This document shows, in pieces, positions 49,467 to 60,755 of a stretch of 64,000 nucleotides of DNA. The stretch comes from Adiantum capillus-veneris (lineage: Eukaryota > Streptophyta > Polypodiopsida > Polypodiales > Pteridaceae), in NCBI GenBank assembly GCA_014529385.2, contig CM043942.1, forward strand, positions 31,460,969 through 31,524,968. Reading direction: 5' to 3'. The notes beneath the pieces were generated by a model, which made no database searches, was not told where the DNA came from, and saw nothing but the letters and a program-made list of their open reading frames with translations. The position numbers were made by a program, and so were the translations under genes. Each line of letters begins with the position of its first letter. The stretch's first letter is position 1.

Positions 49467-50291
49467 TGGATTGCGATCCAAGATCCCTTGTTACATTTTT
49501 GGTAGGAAATGATACCACCTGGTCTAGAGTGATCCCAAAGCTCCATTTATACACTTTTGGTGGGAAAATTGAGAAAAAACTCAACCAAATCCAAGAAATT
49601 GGGAAAAAACTTAAAAAACCTTGGAAATAAACTAAAATTGGGGAATTTTGACTTTTAGTTATCCAAATTAAAAAAGAAGTGAATATCTGACTAGTACATG
49701 GTCTAAATATACAACTGATAAAATTTCATGCTCAAATGCAGTGGCACATGGATCACAATCCATTACTCCTTGTGACATCTGGCACTGAGATTTGACCAAT
49801 GAGAAGCTGATACCATTTAGAACAACTGTTGTGAAGACCTTCAAAGCAAAAAACCACAAAAAGTTGGCCAAAACACCCAAAAAACACGCTATAAATAAAG
49901 AACCGCAAGCAGACACAAAACTTGACTATTGTAGATAAGTAGGCCACACAGACCTCAAGTAACAAACTGACCAAGTTTTGGGTCCAAACATGGAGGAACA
50001 TGGATTGCGATCCACCCCTGAGCATTTTTTGGGACTGTGAATTCTCACATTTGTAACACTGGTCAACACAAAAAAAAAATTCCCAAAACAAGGGTAGAAA
50101 AAATACTCAAAGAAGACCCAAAACTAGCCGAACACAATCAAGACCAAAATCAACAAAACAGACTGATCAGGGGACTTTTGGGAGAGCTTAAGGTCACCAA
50201 ATCATCTAGAGCAACCATCAAGAGGCTTTGGGAACCCTGTGTGTCAAGTTTCAAGAAAATCTATCTTGAGGTACATGGATTGCGATCCATG
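49467..50291. repeat. Palindrome series B (TGGATTGCGATCCA), 250-280 bp apart
   Basis: Copies at 49467-49480, 49748-49763 (variant ATGGATCACAATCCAT), 50001-50014 and 50274-50291 (CATGGATTGCGATCCATG). Steps are about 282, 252 and 275 bp. Sequence between copies is strongly diverged but shares A-rich words such as CCAAAA. The core ATTGCGAT resembles the ATCGCGAT core of the series at 11.4-12.6 kb. Confidence 0.8.
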
Positions 50292-52271
50292 ACCCCTTAG
50301 CACATAAATTGCCCAGACTGATACTAGAGCTAGCTCTAGTCTTGATGAGCACATTGGTCTTAATTTGGAGTTGTATTGTGCAACTTACAAGAAAAATGGA
50401 AATTGTGTCAAAAGCGCAACAAAATTCTGGTCTTTGTAGATTTTGACTAACCCCATGGCTATAAGGTTATAGCCACAAAGTGAATTTTGAACAGGTTCAA
50501 CGGATCAGAGTCCCGTAGACTTGTCTTCAAATGAAGGACTAAATGCACCCATAAAGGTAAGCGGTCAGGGTTTTGTACGCTTCATTTTCTTGATGTATTT
50601 GCGATTAGACAAATTGTATCAGAATAGAAGTCCTAACAATGGAGACCAAGAAATCCATATTTACACCAAGGGTAGTGTCAACCAAGGGAGCATACCTATC
50701 TTAGAGCCAATCTCGGAAGAGAGTCTTTCAAACACTTTGTCGGAAAGGTCATATCACCATATGGCCGAGGGATCCAAAAGTGTGAGCTTCAAGGAAGAAA
50801 CCAAAATGGGAGCAAGACCATATCATCCTGCACCAATCCAAAAAAAATTGCACTTGCAGTATCACTTTGAGAATGAGCAGGGTGCTCAAATTTATCAAGA
50901 CGGTGTCGTGCTGTGACACGTACATAGTGGGAACGCATGCTACAAGAGTTATCTTGTATTTCTTTAGATACATAATTATATTTCCTATAATGTACATATG
51001 CATATGTAAGTATAAAAATAAGCTTTCTATCTCATCTTATTATTTATCTCAAGGATAATGTATTCTTACTTTACCATCAAAAAATACTATGGGAAAAGTG
51101 TCAATAGCTCCACCTCTTTAACTTGGGGCAAAAAGCATTGATTCTTTCTTTCTACTATTTCATTATCATCTCACACCCTAGCTAGATCCTATATCTAGGG
51201 TAAACTCCAATATATATATATTCTATGTATTTTTTATACTTTTCTTATATTTTTTTTTAAATAGCTACTAGGAGAGAATCAAATCCTAGTGGGACACTAA
51301 GTGGCATGATTTCAAAGATACACTTATTTTAATGCATTATTGCAAGCATGATTACAAAACTTTGTCAAGGAGCAATGTCATGCTTTCATATGGCATGAGG
51401 TGTCCTTTGGAATTAAATGAAAGTCATGGCTAAGGAGACCACATGAAGACTTTTGCTGCCATAAATGGACCCTATTTTGATGAATTTTTTACACAAGGTT
51501 TCAATCCAAATTGGAAAATGATTTTAAAATGAAAATCGTAGCTAATGAGCTGAAGTTTCTGCCCTTATTTTTACTTTTTTATTTGGAGCTACGGTTGAGG
51601 AGATATGATCAAAATACTGGACCCCAGTCTGCCCACATCATGCAGGGACAGCTCATTTCCAACTTTTCCAATTCCTGTTCACACTGGCTCCTCTCTTCTT
51701 GTGTAAACCCTTGTGGGTTCCCTTCACCTATAAAAGGGGACCTCTTCTTCCTTGGAAGGAACTCAAGCATTCAAGCCATTGATGAGAGGAATTCTTGAGG
51801 GAGTGAGTAGTAATGCCTAATTGTACTTAGCCCCATTAACATAAGCCCAAGCCTACACTTTCTCCTAGAGGAAAACTAGCCATTCTTGTACGCCATCCTT
51901 GGAAGATCAACTCTAATCAAAGAAGGTGTTGTACTTGGCGTATCAATCAAAGTGGAATTATCCACTCTTCTTCTCTCTCCATCAATAATGGTGCCGAAGG
52001 GTTTCAAGTAAGTTGTGTTCTACATTGATGTTTTCTTGATTTCTTGTTGTTTTCATTTTCATCTCTAATCCAACATATATATATGTATCTAATCTCATCT
52101 CCTTAACCAAACCTATCTCTCTCATTCATTCATCCTCTCTAGGTTCTCTTTGCTACAGGTACATCTCTCCCCGCAGTATCCTTATTGCCTACAGGCAAGA
52201 ATAGGGCTTAGGAGGGAAACTTCTCATCTCTTCACTTCTCTCATATCTAAATTTCTCACATACTATCCTAG
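50292..52271. other. Unassigned stretch with an LTR-like promoter region
   Basis: A 131-codon ORF (50521-50916) has no recognised motif. From about 51.2 kb the sequence looks like a promoter/leader: TATAAAAG at 51729-51736, then pyrimidine-rich leader sequence. It may belong to an LTR, but no second copy was found in the window. Confidence 0.45.
51729..51736 (+). promoter_or_regulatory. Candidate TATA box
   Basis: TATAAAAG followed by GGGGACCTC, resembling the promoter of an LTR or a gene; 540 bp upstream of the twin ORFs. No transcript evidence. Confidence 0.4.
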
Positions 52272-52490
52272 ATGAATAACCCACATAATGATCATTTCTA
52301 TCGCTTTCACTCTGTACGATCTATTAGAATTAACGTATGGATTAGCCGTAAAATACACTTTCAACAACGTATAGTGTTTCTCTTCGGCCCTGAAAGGCTC
52401 AATGAAATACTTCTTTCACCGGATCCCATCATACTACCTCTCATAGACTATAATTTTTCTTTTGATGTAAGCGTAGTTATCTTGCTATGA
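52272..52490 (+). CDS. Small ORF 1 of a paralogous pair
   Basis: 72 codons, MNNPHNDHFYRFHSVRSIRI..., with ISRKIHFQQRIVFLFGPERL and PIILPLIDYNFSFDV. It resembles the following ORF at matching positions (S-K-x-x-F-Q, L-F-G-x-x-R-L-N, I-L-P-x-I-x-Y, F/L-D-V). The stop TGA overlaps the next ATG (ATGA). No known domain. It may be an exon of a larger gene; the hydrophobic C-terminus is noteworthy. Confidence 0.4.
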   Translation: MNNPHNDHFYRFHSVRSIRINVWISRKIHFQQRIVFLFGPERLNEILLSPDPIILPLIDYNFSFDVSVVILL

Positions 52491-52699
52491 ACCAAGAGGA
52501 TTTGTACACACAATTAATCCCAATCACTAGACAAAATATATATATTATGGTAAGCACAAAACTACAATTCCAAAGAACAATTCGTAGCCTATTTGGTCAG
52601 CCAAGATTGAATGTCATTAACTCATCCATTAACCCTTTCATATTACCCATGATACGATATGACCATAGCCTTGATGTTTTCATCTTCGTATTGTTTTGA
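52487..52699 (+). CDS. Small ORF 2 of a paralogous pair
   Basis: 70 codons, MNQEDLYTQLIPITRQNIYI..., with VSTKLQFQRTIRSLFGQPRL, then PFILPMIRYDHSLDV. It overlaps the stop of ORF 1 by four bases. Protein-level resemblance appears stronger than nucleotide resemblance, which hints at past coding selection or an old in-frame tandem duplication. Function unknown. Confidence 0.4.
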   Translation: MNQEDLYTQLIPITRQNIYIMVSTKLQFQRTIRSLFGQPRLNVINSSINPFILPMIRYDHSLDVFIFVLF

Positions 52700-54390
52700 C
52701 ATTCTCTTTTGCGTTCTTTCTTTGTGTGTGGGAATGCAAGAGAGAAAGAGTGAGTCTTCTTTGATTGCACTTCTTTCCAAACCCTAGTCTTCATGGCATC
52801 TATGGTTTAACTCCTTCATATAGTTTTTGTTGAGTTCTCTCACAAACTCTCACAGCCATAAGCCCGGTGCTTTCCTGGCAAGACCGCAAATTTCTCGACA
52901 ACGGTATGGATTGATACTATGTGAAGATTGAAGAGAGGACTAATGAGCTTAACTTCATAGTTCCAGTAGATTACAGTGGTGATCAATACTTTGATAAAGA
53001 GGGAAACATTTATGTAGTTGTGCTAAATCCCTTTATTGTGGACGAATGGGGATTGTCAGGCACCAAAGAGAAAGTTGATGTAAGACCCGAAGAAAAGCCG
53101 CCAACTTTGGACAATCCAAGTGCCAAGCTGAGGCGAGTAAATGTGGCTACACGTTGGTGGAGCCAAAGTTGGGTTGAGCTAGAAAGTGGTCTATACCAAG
53201 CAAAGGCTATAGGCAGGTGCAATGCAGAAGGCTAGGGCAGGCACCAAGGTCTTGGGCAGCCAAAGGGTAGTGGGAATGTATGTCTAAAGCAGTTTTTTAG
53301 GCCAAAAGAGCTAAAGGATGGTCCAGATGGGATGAGAGATCAAGGTGCCCGAAGTGCCAAATCAGTGCTCTAGAATGTAGTGTTCAATGTGCTCTAGAAG
53401 CTGGTCTAGACGGCTCTCAAATGGAGCCCCGTTGTGCAGGATACTGAAGTTCAAAGCTAGAAGGTGTTGTAGATCCCCGATGGGCACAGCGGCTGGGGAC
53501 AGGTGGCCCAGACAAATGTCAATAGATAGACATGTAGAGCTCAAATTAAGGAGCATGCATGTGTTCTCGGATTGCGGATCGGAGCTCTACAAAGCAAGTT
53601 ATGGGCATTAGAAGTTAGTTATGGACCAAGTCAACCGCATGGGAAATTGGGCCACTTGGCATTTTTTGGGCCTTAATAGGGTTCAAGCAGATAGATTATG
53701 CTGTGTGGAATTAGCAAGAAGTCACGGGTTGTTGATCGAGTTCCAGGTGGTCGAGTTATGGCGGGTAGATTTGGGGGTGCTTTGCAAACACGGAGTTAAT
53801 GGATGGTTTTCCTTGAGTTTTGCGGCACTTTGTTTGGGGCCATCGAGGAGGTGGGATGTAGAGCTAGCCGAGGAGAATGATACTAAAAATGTACACCTTT
53901 GGTGGGGTTTTGTGAAGGAGGCAATCGGCCGACCAGGCAATGTGAGGGGTGCTGCTAAAGTGGGTCACAAAAAAAAAGACTTGTTGAACTATTTTTGTGT
54001 AAAGGCTTCAACCCCCAATGAGGTGCAGTTGAAGGAGAGGGTGCCACGTGGCCCGGCATTAGTCCCACATGCACAAACTAGGGTTTGGACGGAAAGGTTT
54101 AAGGGCTGGGTCGTGAGGCCTCACAGAAATATAGGTTGAAGAGATGGGAGCTTGGAGCCCCCACTGTCTATGGTGTCCGTCTTTCGGTGCTGCGTGATCA
54201 CTATGCAGTGGCATGAATGGCGCGGAAAGGCTGTTTTAGCCAATGTCGATGGCGCACAGCACCGGTGGTTGGTGGTAGACAGGGCGGCTTTGGCGGCACT
54301 GTTGTCCCACACAGTGATGACATGGCCGACCAATTGAACGGCCGTTCCCGCGGCCCTTGGAGGCTCCATCTTTTGAAGACGAGGGAGGAG
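52700..54390. other. Unassigned stretch with uncertain ORFs
   Basis: ORFs at 52921-53235 (104 codons) and 53621-54139 (172 codons, Trp-rich) are open but show no motif I know; they could be chance frames in retroelement DNA. Nothing else recognised. Confidence 0.45.
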
Positions 54391-54768
54391 GGCATTAGCG
54401 ACATCGCTAATGCCTCCTGGGCATGAAGTAAGGGGCGTGCCCCATGGAGATGGAGATAGAGAGAGAGAAAGAGAGAGAAGTCTGCGTCCAGACTACAGGA
54501 AGCCCAAAGACCGGCCATTTCAAAGGGAGACCAAGAGGAGCGCCATGTGCAAAAAGCAAGCAGGAGGGTGACTGGGGGCCCATTTCAAACAATGGCAAGC
54601 CAAGGTGAAGGGTGAGGAAAAAGAGAGAGAGAAGACTGGTAGGAGCTGAACAAAGATGGTCAAACAAAAAGTCAAAGGAGAAGTGCAAGGTTGGGTAGTC
54701 CAAAGGATAAAAAATAAAGAAAAGAGGAAAAAAATAAAAAATGCCTAGGGCCAGTAGCGACATCGCTA
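54391..54768. repeat. Palindrome pair C (GGCATTAGCGA-CA-complement)
   Basis: 54391-54414 has perfect 11-bp arms around CA. 54755-54768 (TAGCGACATCGCTA, with partly matching outer bases) repeats the motif about 360 bp away, just before a C19 tract (54772-54790). Confidence 0.85.
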
Positions 54769-54919
54769 ATGCCCCCCCCCCCCCCCCCCCTCCTCAAGTG
54801 CAAGAGAGCAAAAAAGAGCAAATGAAAATGAGGCGGCTCCATCTTTCCAAAGTTTATAAATTAAGAAGCTAGATGGGCCGACTAAGGTGCAGATTCTAAA
54901 GTTGAAGACCCCCCACTAT

Positions 54920-55604
54920 AAAAGTCATTTTTTAATAAAACTCCTTTCTAAATCTTTGCAAGAAAGAAACTTTCAACTCATCATAAGTTATAAAATGAGC
55001 AACACCATATTGGCTAAACCAACTCATAGCCTTACCTTCCAAAGTAGCTGCAAACTGCTGTAATTTGATATTATCATGGAAGATAACCTAATATCCACTA
55101 GCCTACCACTTGGTTTCAAACTGAGCTACACGGCAATCTGCATCCTCTTTAGACCTGCCCTTGAACTTTGCTGATTTGATCTGTGGATTGGGGGTGGTTG
55201 AGCCATCTAAATAGGTTGTTGCTGCCTCCTAGGTCTTTGCCCAAGAGCTAACAATAGTGGGTCAAAGCTTAGTTGACGTCTACTTCTATTTGGTCTTCTT
55301 GCCAAGAGTAGTGCCCCCAAGAATTGCCTCACTGACCTTTCGTCTGATGCTCCGCCACTACCCTGTCCTTGATTCAGTAATGGAAATTCAAGTGGTGCAG
55401 TAGGTGCATTATCATCGCTTAAAGAATCATAATGAAAGGGATCTATATTTCCTGCTTGAGTCTGAGCATGGGTATAGTACACTCTTGACCTTCTCCTACC
55501 CTCTCGGACATGCATCATCTTTGAATAATACACAAAGCACAGTACGACCCTTAGAAACTGAATTACAGCCTCAATGCGAGATCTGCAGACAGTGGGATCG
55601 CCAA
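54920..55604 (-). pseudogene. Retrotransposon gag remnant
   Basis: On the minus strand LDGSTTPNPQIKSAKFKGRS, then VIFHDNIKLQQFAATLEG, KAMSWFSQYG and YDELKVSFLQRF: the pattern of the Retrotrans_gag family (L-x-G-x-A-x-x-W-F ... F-x-x-x-F). In-frame stops at about 55107 and 55094. An ORF upstream (55623-55207) rich in Arg/Gln (RRPNRSRRQLSFDPLLLALG) leads into it, with a frame change. It lies just downstream of the LTR at 55605-56013. Gag forms the particle; the product is non-functional. Confidence 0.7.
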
Positions 55605-56013
55605 TGTGTTGTTGGTTAATCACACATACAATAAATAATCACCAAGAGATTGGATTCATATGAATTCAGAGCTAAGCAGTACTGTGTGTGTAACAAAAGT
55701 AGGAAAAATCAGAGAGATGATGAGAGAGCAAGAACTCAGACAAACATCAAAAATTGTATATCAAGAAAATGCCCAATACAAGTTCTTCAAAACAAGACTC
55801 AGTACAATCCCGTCCTTCCAGAGTTCCCCAATCCCCAATATAAAGCTGCGGCCTGCGGCCTGAATTCAGTTATAACTGTCTGATTCTTGGCATACAGTAA
55901 CAATATCCGATCAGGCTTACAATATCCGACTAGCTACTAACAATCAGACAATACATCCGATATCCGACTGCATATCCGACTACATATTCGACTTTGTATT
56001 TACCCCTTCAACA
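55605..56013 (-). repeat. LTR (409 bp) of the gag-bearing element
   Basis: On the minus strand TGTTGAAGGGG... to ...CAACACA, followed by a primer-site-like TTGGCGATCCCACTG. Several ATCCGACT words (55905-55990) form a short internal repeat. The LTR's right edge abuts copia coding sequence, so it probably inserted there. No second LTR was found. Confidence 0.6.
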
Positions 56014-56480
56014 ATGATAAATGGTGGCAAGCTATAGATGAGGAGATGGCTAGCCTTGGTGCAAATGAAACATGGGAGTTGGTGCCATTACCGAAGGGAA
56101 AGAATGTAACTAGATGCAAATGGGTGTAGAAGATAAAGCACAGTTTTTATGGCAATGTGAGTAGGTATAAGGCAAGTCTTGTGGCCAAGGTTATGCAAAA
56201 TTATATGAGATTGATTATGAGGAGACATTCAGCCTTGTATCCAAAATGGCTACTATTCATGTGTTTATTGCAGTGGCTACAACTTTAGGATGGGTGTTGA
56301 AACAAATGGATGTAAAGAATGCCTTCTGGAATGAAGAAGAGGAAGTTGTATATATGGTGCAGCCACAGTGTTATGTGAATATGAGGCAAGCACTTAGATC
56401 CTGGTATGAGAGGATTGTGGCATTCTCATGTCTTTGGGTATTGAGATGCCTGATGCATATCATTCATTGTATGTGAGAAA
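56014..56480 (+). pseudogene. Copia reverse transcriptase fragment (Copia-B1)
   Basis: NDKWWQAIDEEMASLGANET, WELVPLPKGKNV, then after a frameshift MATIHVFIAVATTLGWVLKQ with MDVKNAFWNEEEEVVYMVQP. This is the N-terminal half of the RVT_2 domain. Stops and shifts are present. The left edge is cut by the LTR. Confidence 0.85.
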
Positions 56481-57664
56481 GAACAAAACACTATGTATGC
56501 AATGGGTAACTTATGTGAAATACAAAGTGAACGCAGCAACATAGAGGCTTTCCATGAAACCAATGAAGCTACCAAGTTCCTATTCAATGCCATGTATGAG
56601 CTAGACGATAATGCACACCCAACCAAAGAGGATGTCGATCAAGTTGCCGTTATTGCCCATATAGTGCAGTAATGAACTGGGAGATCTTCGATATCACACC
56701 CCACGTGAGTGTGTAGCCTTTGAGAGGAATGTGGATGCCTGTGTACAAGTGTGGAGGATGTACATTTCTTCATAGGGACAAGTTAGTGAGCTAACAATGG
56801 AAACAATGAGGACAATGACAACGACGACGACAACAGTAGCGATGAAAACAAGTAGATTTTCCCACTGTTAGCTAGTGTTAGAGCAATAAGCCCATAAAGC
56901 CTATAGTGATCAGGCAATATGGTACTATTTTGTTTCACTTCATAAGATCTTTTTTTCATTGTTGTTTCAGTTAAGATGTTTACTTTGAAGCCCTTCAATA
57001 TCAATATTTGGACATGCTTTACCCATTTCTTACTGGTTTTTATGCATTTTGTCATATATTGAAGGTTGTTAAGGTCATTTTCAACCCCGAGGGATTCACT
57101 ATATATACAAAATGGGACGACACCTGCAAGCGAACAACTTTGATAAAACCCCTATATATGACTCATATTAGGAAATATGACCCCCTTTTCTATGCTTATA
57201 CGATAATCAATGAAGAAAACTATCATGCCCCTATCTTATATATAAAATGTAGGTATCACATGATCTAACTGAGTTAAACTAGTCAAAGAGTGTGTAGCAT
57301 AATGACTGACAACATACTAAGGAACCACTTCTATTAATAACTAGATGTACCCTTAATGTATCTTAGTTTGACTTTCAAACTATGTGCCCAATCAGCCTGC
57401 ACTCTTACTACTCGTCCAATTTTGACCCATCTAAATTACTCAAAAAACATGGTTATAAAGTTTTGTTAGGTTCTCCATGTAAATTTGCATCTAGACAAAC
57501 TCTTTAAAGCTTTCATCCCTCAGCAAATGAACTATAATCACAAAAAAAGCAATTGATACAAAGTAGTGTTAATTCTTGCATATATCTTTGTAGCTATTGA
57601 CTCACAAGGTCAAGGGGAGACTCTCTGGGAAGCCATGATTTTGAAACACAAAAACTTCTTCTCA

Positions 57665-57668
<4 letters not shown>
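56481..57668. other. Decayed copia-related and unassigned DNA
   Basis: 56481-56690 continues as weak coding-like sequence (SLYVRKNKTLCM, then a stretch with DVDQVAVIAHIVQ). Beyond that nothing is recognised. Confidence 0.45.
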
Positions 57669-57717
<49 letters not shown>

Positions 57718-57743
57718 CCCCCCCCCCCCCCCCCCCCCCCCCC
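57669..57743. repeat. (TC)n followed by poly-C (about 29)
   Basis: About 23 TC units running into a C homopolymer; the complement is poly-G followed by (GA)n, the same compound pattern as at 43445-43555 and 2400-2570. Confidence 0.93.
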
Positions 57744-58019
57744 ATATGATACCCCCTCCCTTATTTTTAAGCTTCAGAGATAAATTATTGGGGTCCTACC
57801 CCTAACTTATAAGCTTATGTAACTTGTAAACAAAAACCCTCTCTCTGCACTTACGTGGTGCGGTAAGTTTTCCATGGTGAATCCCCTGGGGTTTGCGCAA
57901 GGGTTAGGAGTTGTTGTATTATACATGCAAATGTGCAAAGGATAAAGAATATGCAGAGTCATGAGCTTGTGACAGGCATGCCACTATTTAAGATGGTTGA
58001 AATGCATAAAGTTTTTTAG

Positions 58020-59521
58020 TCTTTCTAGTTTGGGAAGTGACAAAAAATTTCATATTCTCATGAAAAGCATATAAGCAAAGATGTGTTGGAGAAAGTCCAT
58101 TCTGATGTATGGGGTTTTACAAAGATTACATCTATGGGTGGATGCTGATTTTATGTTATCTCCATTGATGACCATACAAGGAATGTATGGGTATATTTTA
58201 TGAAGGAAAAGAGTGAGATATTTATTCACTTTTAGAATTCAAGGTTATGGATGAAAAGCATATAGGAAAATATGTACAATTTATTAGATGGAGGGGGAGA
58301 ATACTTTTCCAATGAGTTCTATGGTTTCTTCATAAAGCATGGAATTCATAGGCAATTAATTTCATGCAGGTGTATTCTACAACAACGCATTGCAAAAGTT
58401 GCAAAGGCAATGTTGAATGAGAAAGACATGCCTCATTGTTATTGGGTTGAAACAATCTCTATGTGGATATTTACCCCTACTACTATTGTTGTACACAATA
58501 AGGAGAATTTTACTAGTAGAAAACCTAATTTGGGACACCTTAAGGTGTTTGGATGTATTTGTTATGTGCATGTGTTGAATGAGTTGTGAATGAAGCTGGA
58601 CCAAAAGGTTGAAAAATGAGTGCTTATTTGGGTATTCTCTTGAGCACAAAGGGTACAAATGTTGCAATCCTATCACACATCAAGTGAGACTGAGCAAGGA
58701 TGTTGTTTTTTATGAGTTGAAGATCTAGTATGTTGATGTGAAGGATGTTGTTAAGGTTGATGTAAAGGACAATGTGACTGCAAGAAATGGAGTTGTGTAG
58801 TCACAAATTTTGAGTGGACCTCAAGGGTCACCTAGTTCAAGTAATGCTAAAAACTCATGCATGGGCACATTGCCTGAAAGTATTAGTCCTAAAAATTCAT
58901 CAGATGTATCAAGCCAAGTAAAGAAAAAGATTGATGCTACCCAGGGTGCCAAAATAAGTGCAGGTCATGATGACAATGATTCAAGTGGCTCGAAGCAAAG
59001 TCTAGATGAAGAGTCTGGTATACCCTCTATGAGAAATCTTGGTGTAAGAAGGATGTTGACTAAAAATAGGGCACCTAGCAAGGATTTTGGGCCATGCAAA
59101 TCTGAGAGCGTGAGGAACCTTGTGTAAAGATTGACTTTTGATAGTTATGTGACTCTAAGTTATGCGTTTATTGTGAAGATTCTACATGATGTAGAGCCTA
59201 ATTGATTTGAGGATGTTGTTGGAGATCCCAAGTGCAATCAAGCTATGGATGAGGAGATTAATGCTCTTGACATCGATACGACATAAGATTTGATTCCATT
59301 GCCAAAAGGAAAGAATGTGATTGGATATAAATGGGTCTGCAATGTGAAACACAATGTAGATGACACAAATGAACATACACAAGTGGCAAAGGGCCATGCA
59401 CCTACTTATGACATTGATTATGAGGAAACTTTCAGCCATGTATTTAAGATAGCTATAGCCGATACCATTTATTTTATGAAGCTAGGAACACATTATGCAT
59501 GCCTTGCTCATGGTCTAGTTA
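58020..59521 (+). pseudogene. Copia integrase and start of reverse transcriptase (Copia-B2)
   Basis: Integrase core pieces: VHSDVWGFTKITSMGG, FYVISIDDHTRNVWVYFMKE, then YNLLDGGGEYFSNEFYGFFI (with the catalytic-type D-G-G-E-Y) in shifting frames, and a capsid-linker-like NLGHLKVFGCICYVH (58520-58570). A Ser-rich linker (58810-59127) is followed by QAMDEEINALD, DLIPLPKGKNVIGYKWVCNV and TYDIDYEETFSHV (59230-59450). The order is typical copia. Many stops. Confidence 0.85.
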
Positions 59522-60755
59522 GGTTATGAGATGAAAAAAACTAACAAATTTTCTCAATGTCAAAATACATAATATATTGAGATATTAATGAGAAGTTTTA
59601 AGTAGAAAAATTGACCAAATTTTGAAGACATTTTTTCATAAATTTCAAAAATTACCTATAGCTTCTTAAACAATTGAGTGTTTCATGTCTATAAATCTTA
59701 TGTAATAGACATCAACCATAAAAAGTTGAAAATCAAACATCAAGTCCTACTTCCCATGCCACTGTAAATTTACAAATAGAATGAGAAAGATGCAAAATTT
59801 AGGCTTCCAAAAATTTTGTTATATATTAGTCAAAATTTAAGACTTTTAGTCACTCGAGGTAAAAACCAACAAAGTGCACATTTTTTGGAGTACCAATCTC
59901 CCATAAGCATCAAGAATGTATACCCATCTTTAAATCTTTGCTAGGCAATTTTTATACATGTTCCAATTAGTCCCATACAGTGCGATCCAATATAAATTGT
60001 TGGTTTTTAAACAGTACCATTGAAAAAAAACTTTTCAATGGTGTGTAGTTTTGAAATTGCATCATAATTTACTATTTTTGTCCCACATAAACATCAATAA
60101 CTTGTCCTTATGCACTAGTTTTATATATTGAGTATCCATATTGCATTACAAAGCTTTTAATTACATCAAAAGAAACTTTTACTTTGCCTATATATGAATT
60201 ATTAAAAAAACGTCTTATTAGACCTACACAACTTTGTATTATGTATGTACTCACAAACTCAATTTTTAACACATGATACCTATAATCTAATCTATAGTTC
60301 AAAAATGAATATTGATTTGAAAAATTTATCACACTCATTCATTTTTTAAATGTTCGTTCCACCAATTTTTTTAAACCGTTGACTGTAATTTTGCGTTTTT
60401 TTTAATCTTAAAATTGTAAGAATATATATTTTTTGGGATACTATGATTAACATGCTAAAAATTCCCAATAGGATTTCTTAAGAACACTTTGGGATACTAT
60501 GGTTAACATGCTAAAAATTCCCAGTAGGATTTCTTAAGAACACTTTTCCAATGCATGTAGCATTTTTTTGAAAACAGTAGAAAAAGGACAAGTGTCCTAT
60601 TTTGGCACCAAACTAGTGATATAGAGCAGCCATAGGGATATGAGATGTGAGACATCTAGAGTACATATACAAGCTTAGGAAAGCACTTTGTAATGAAGCA
60701 CACCCCAAGAGCTTAGCATGAGAGGATTACTACCTATTTGATCAATATTTGTTTT
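59522..60755. other. AT-rich interruption inside Copia-B2
   Basis: No coding sequence. It separates the start of the reverse transcriptase from its catalytic part and is probably an insertion or a rearrangement. A ~54-bp tandem duplication (about 60436-60545; word GGGATACTATGRTTAACATG) lies near its right edge. Confidence 0.6.

Noticed and set aside
53621-54139. 172-codon ORF as a gene
   Set aside because: No recognisable domain and it lies in probable retroelement DNA; kept only as an uncertain ORF in the region description.
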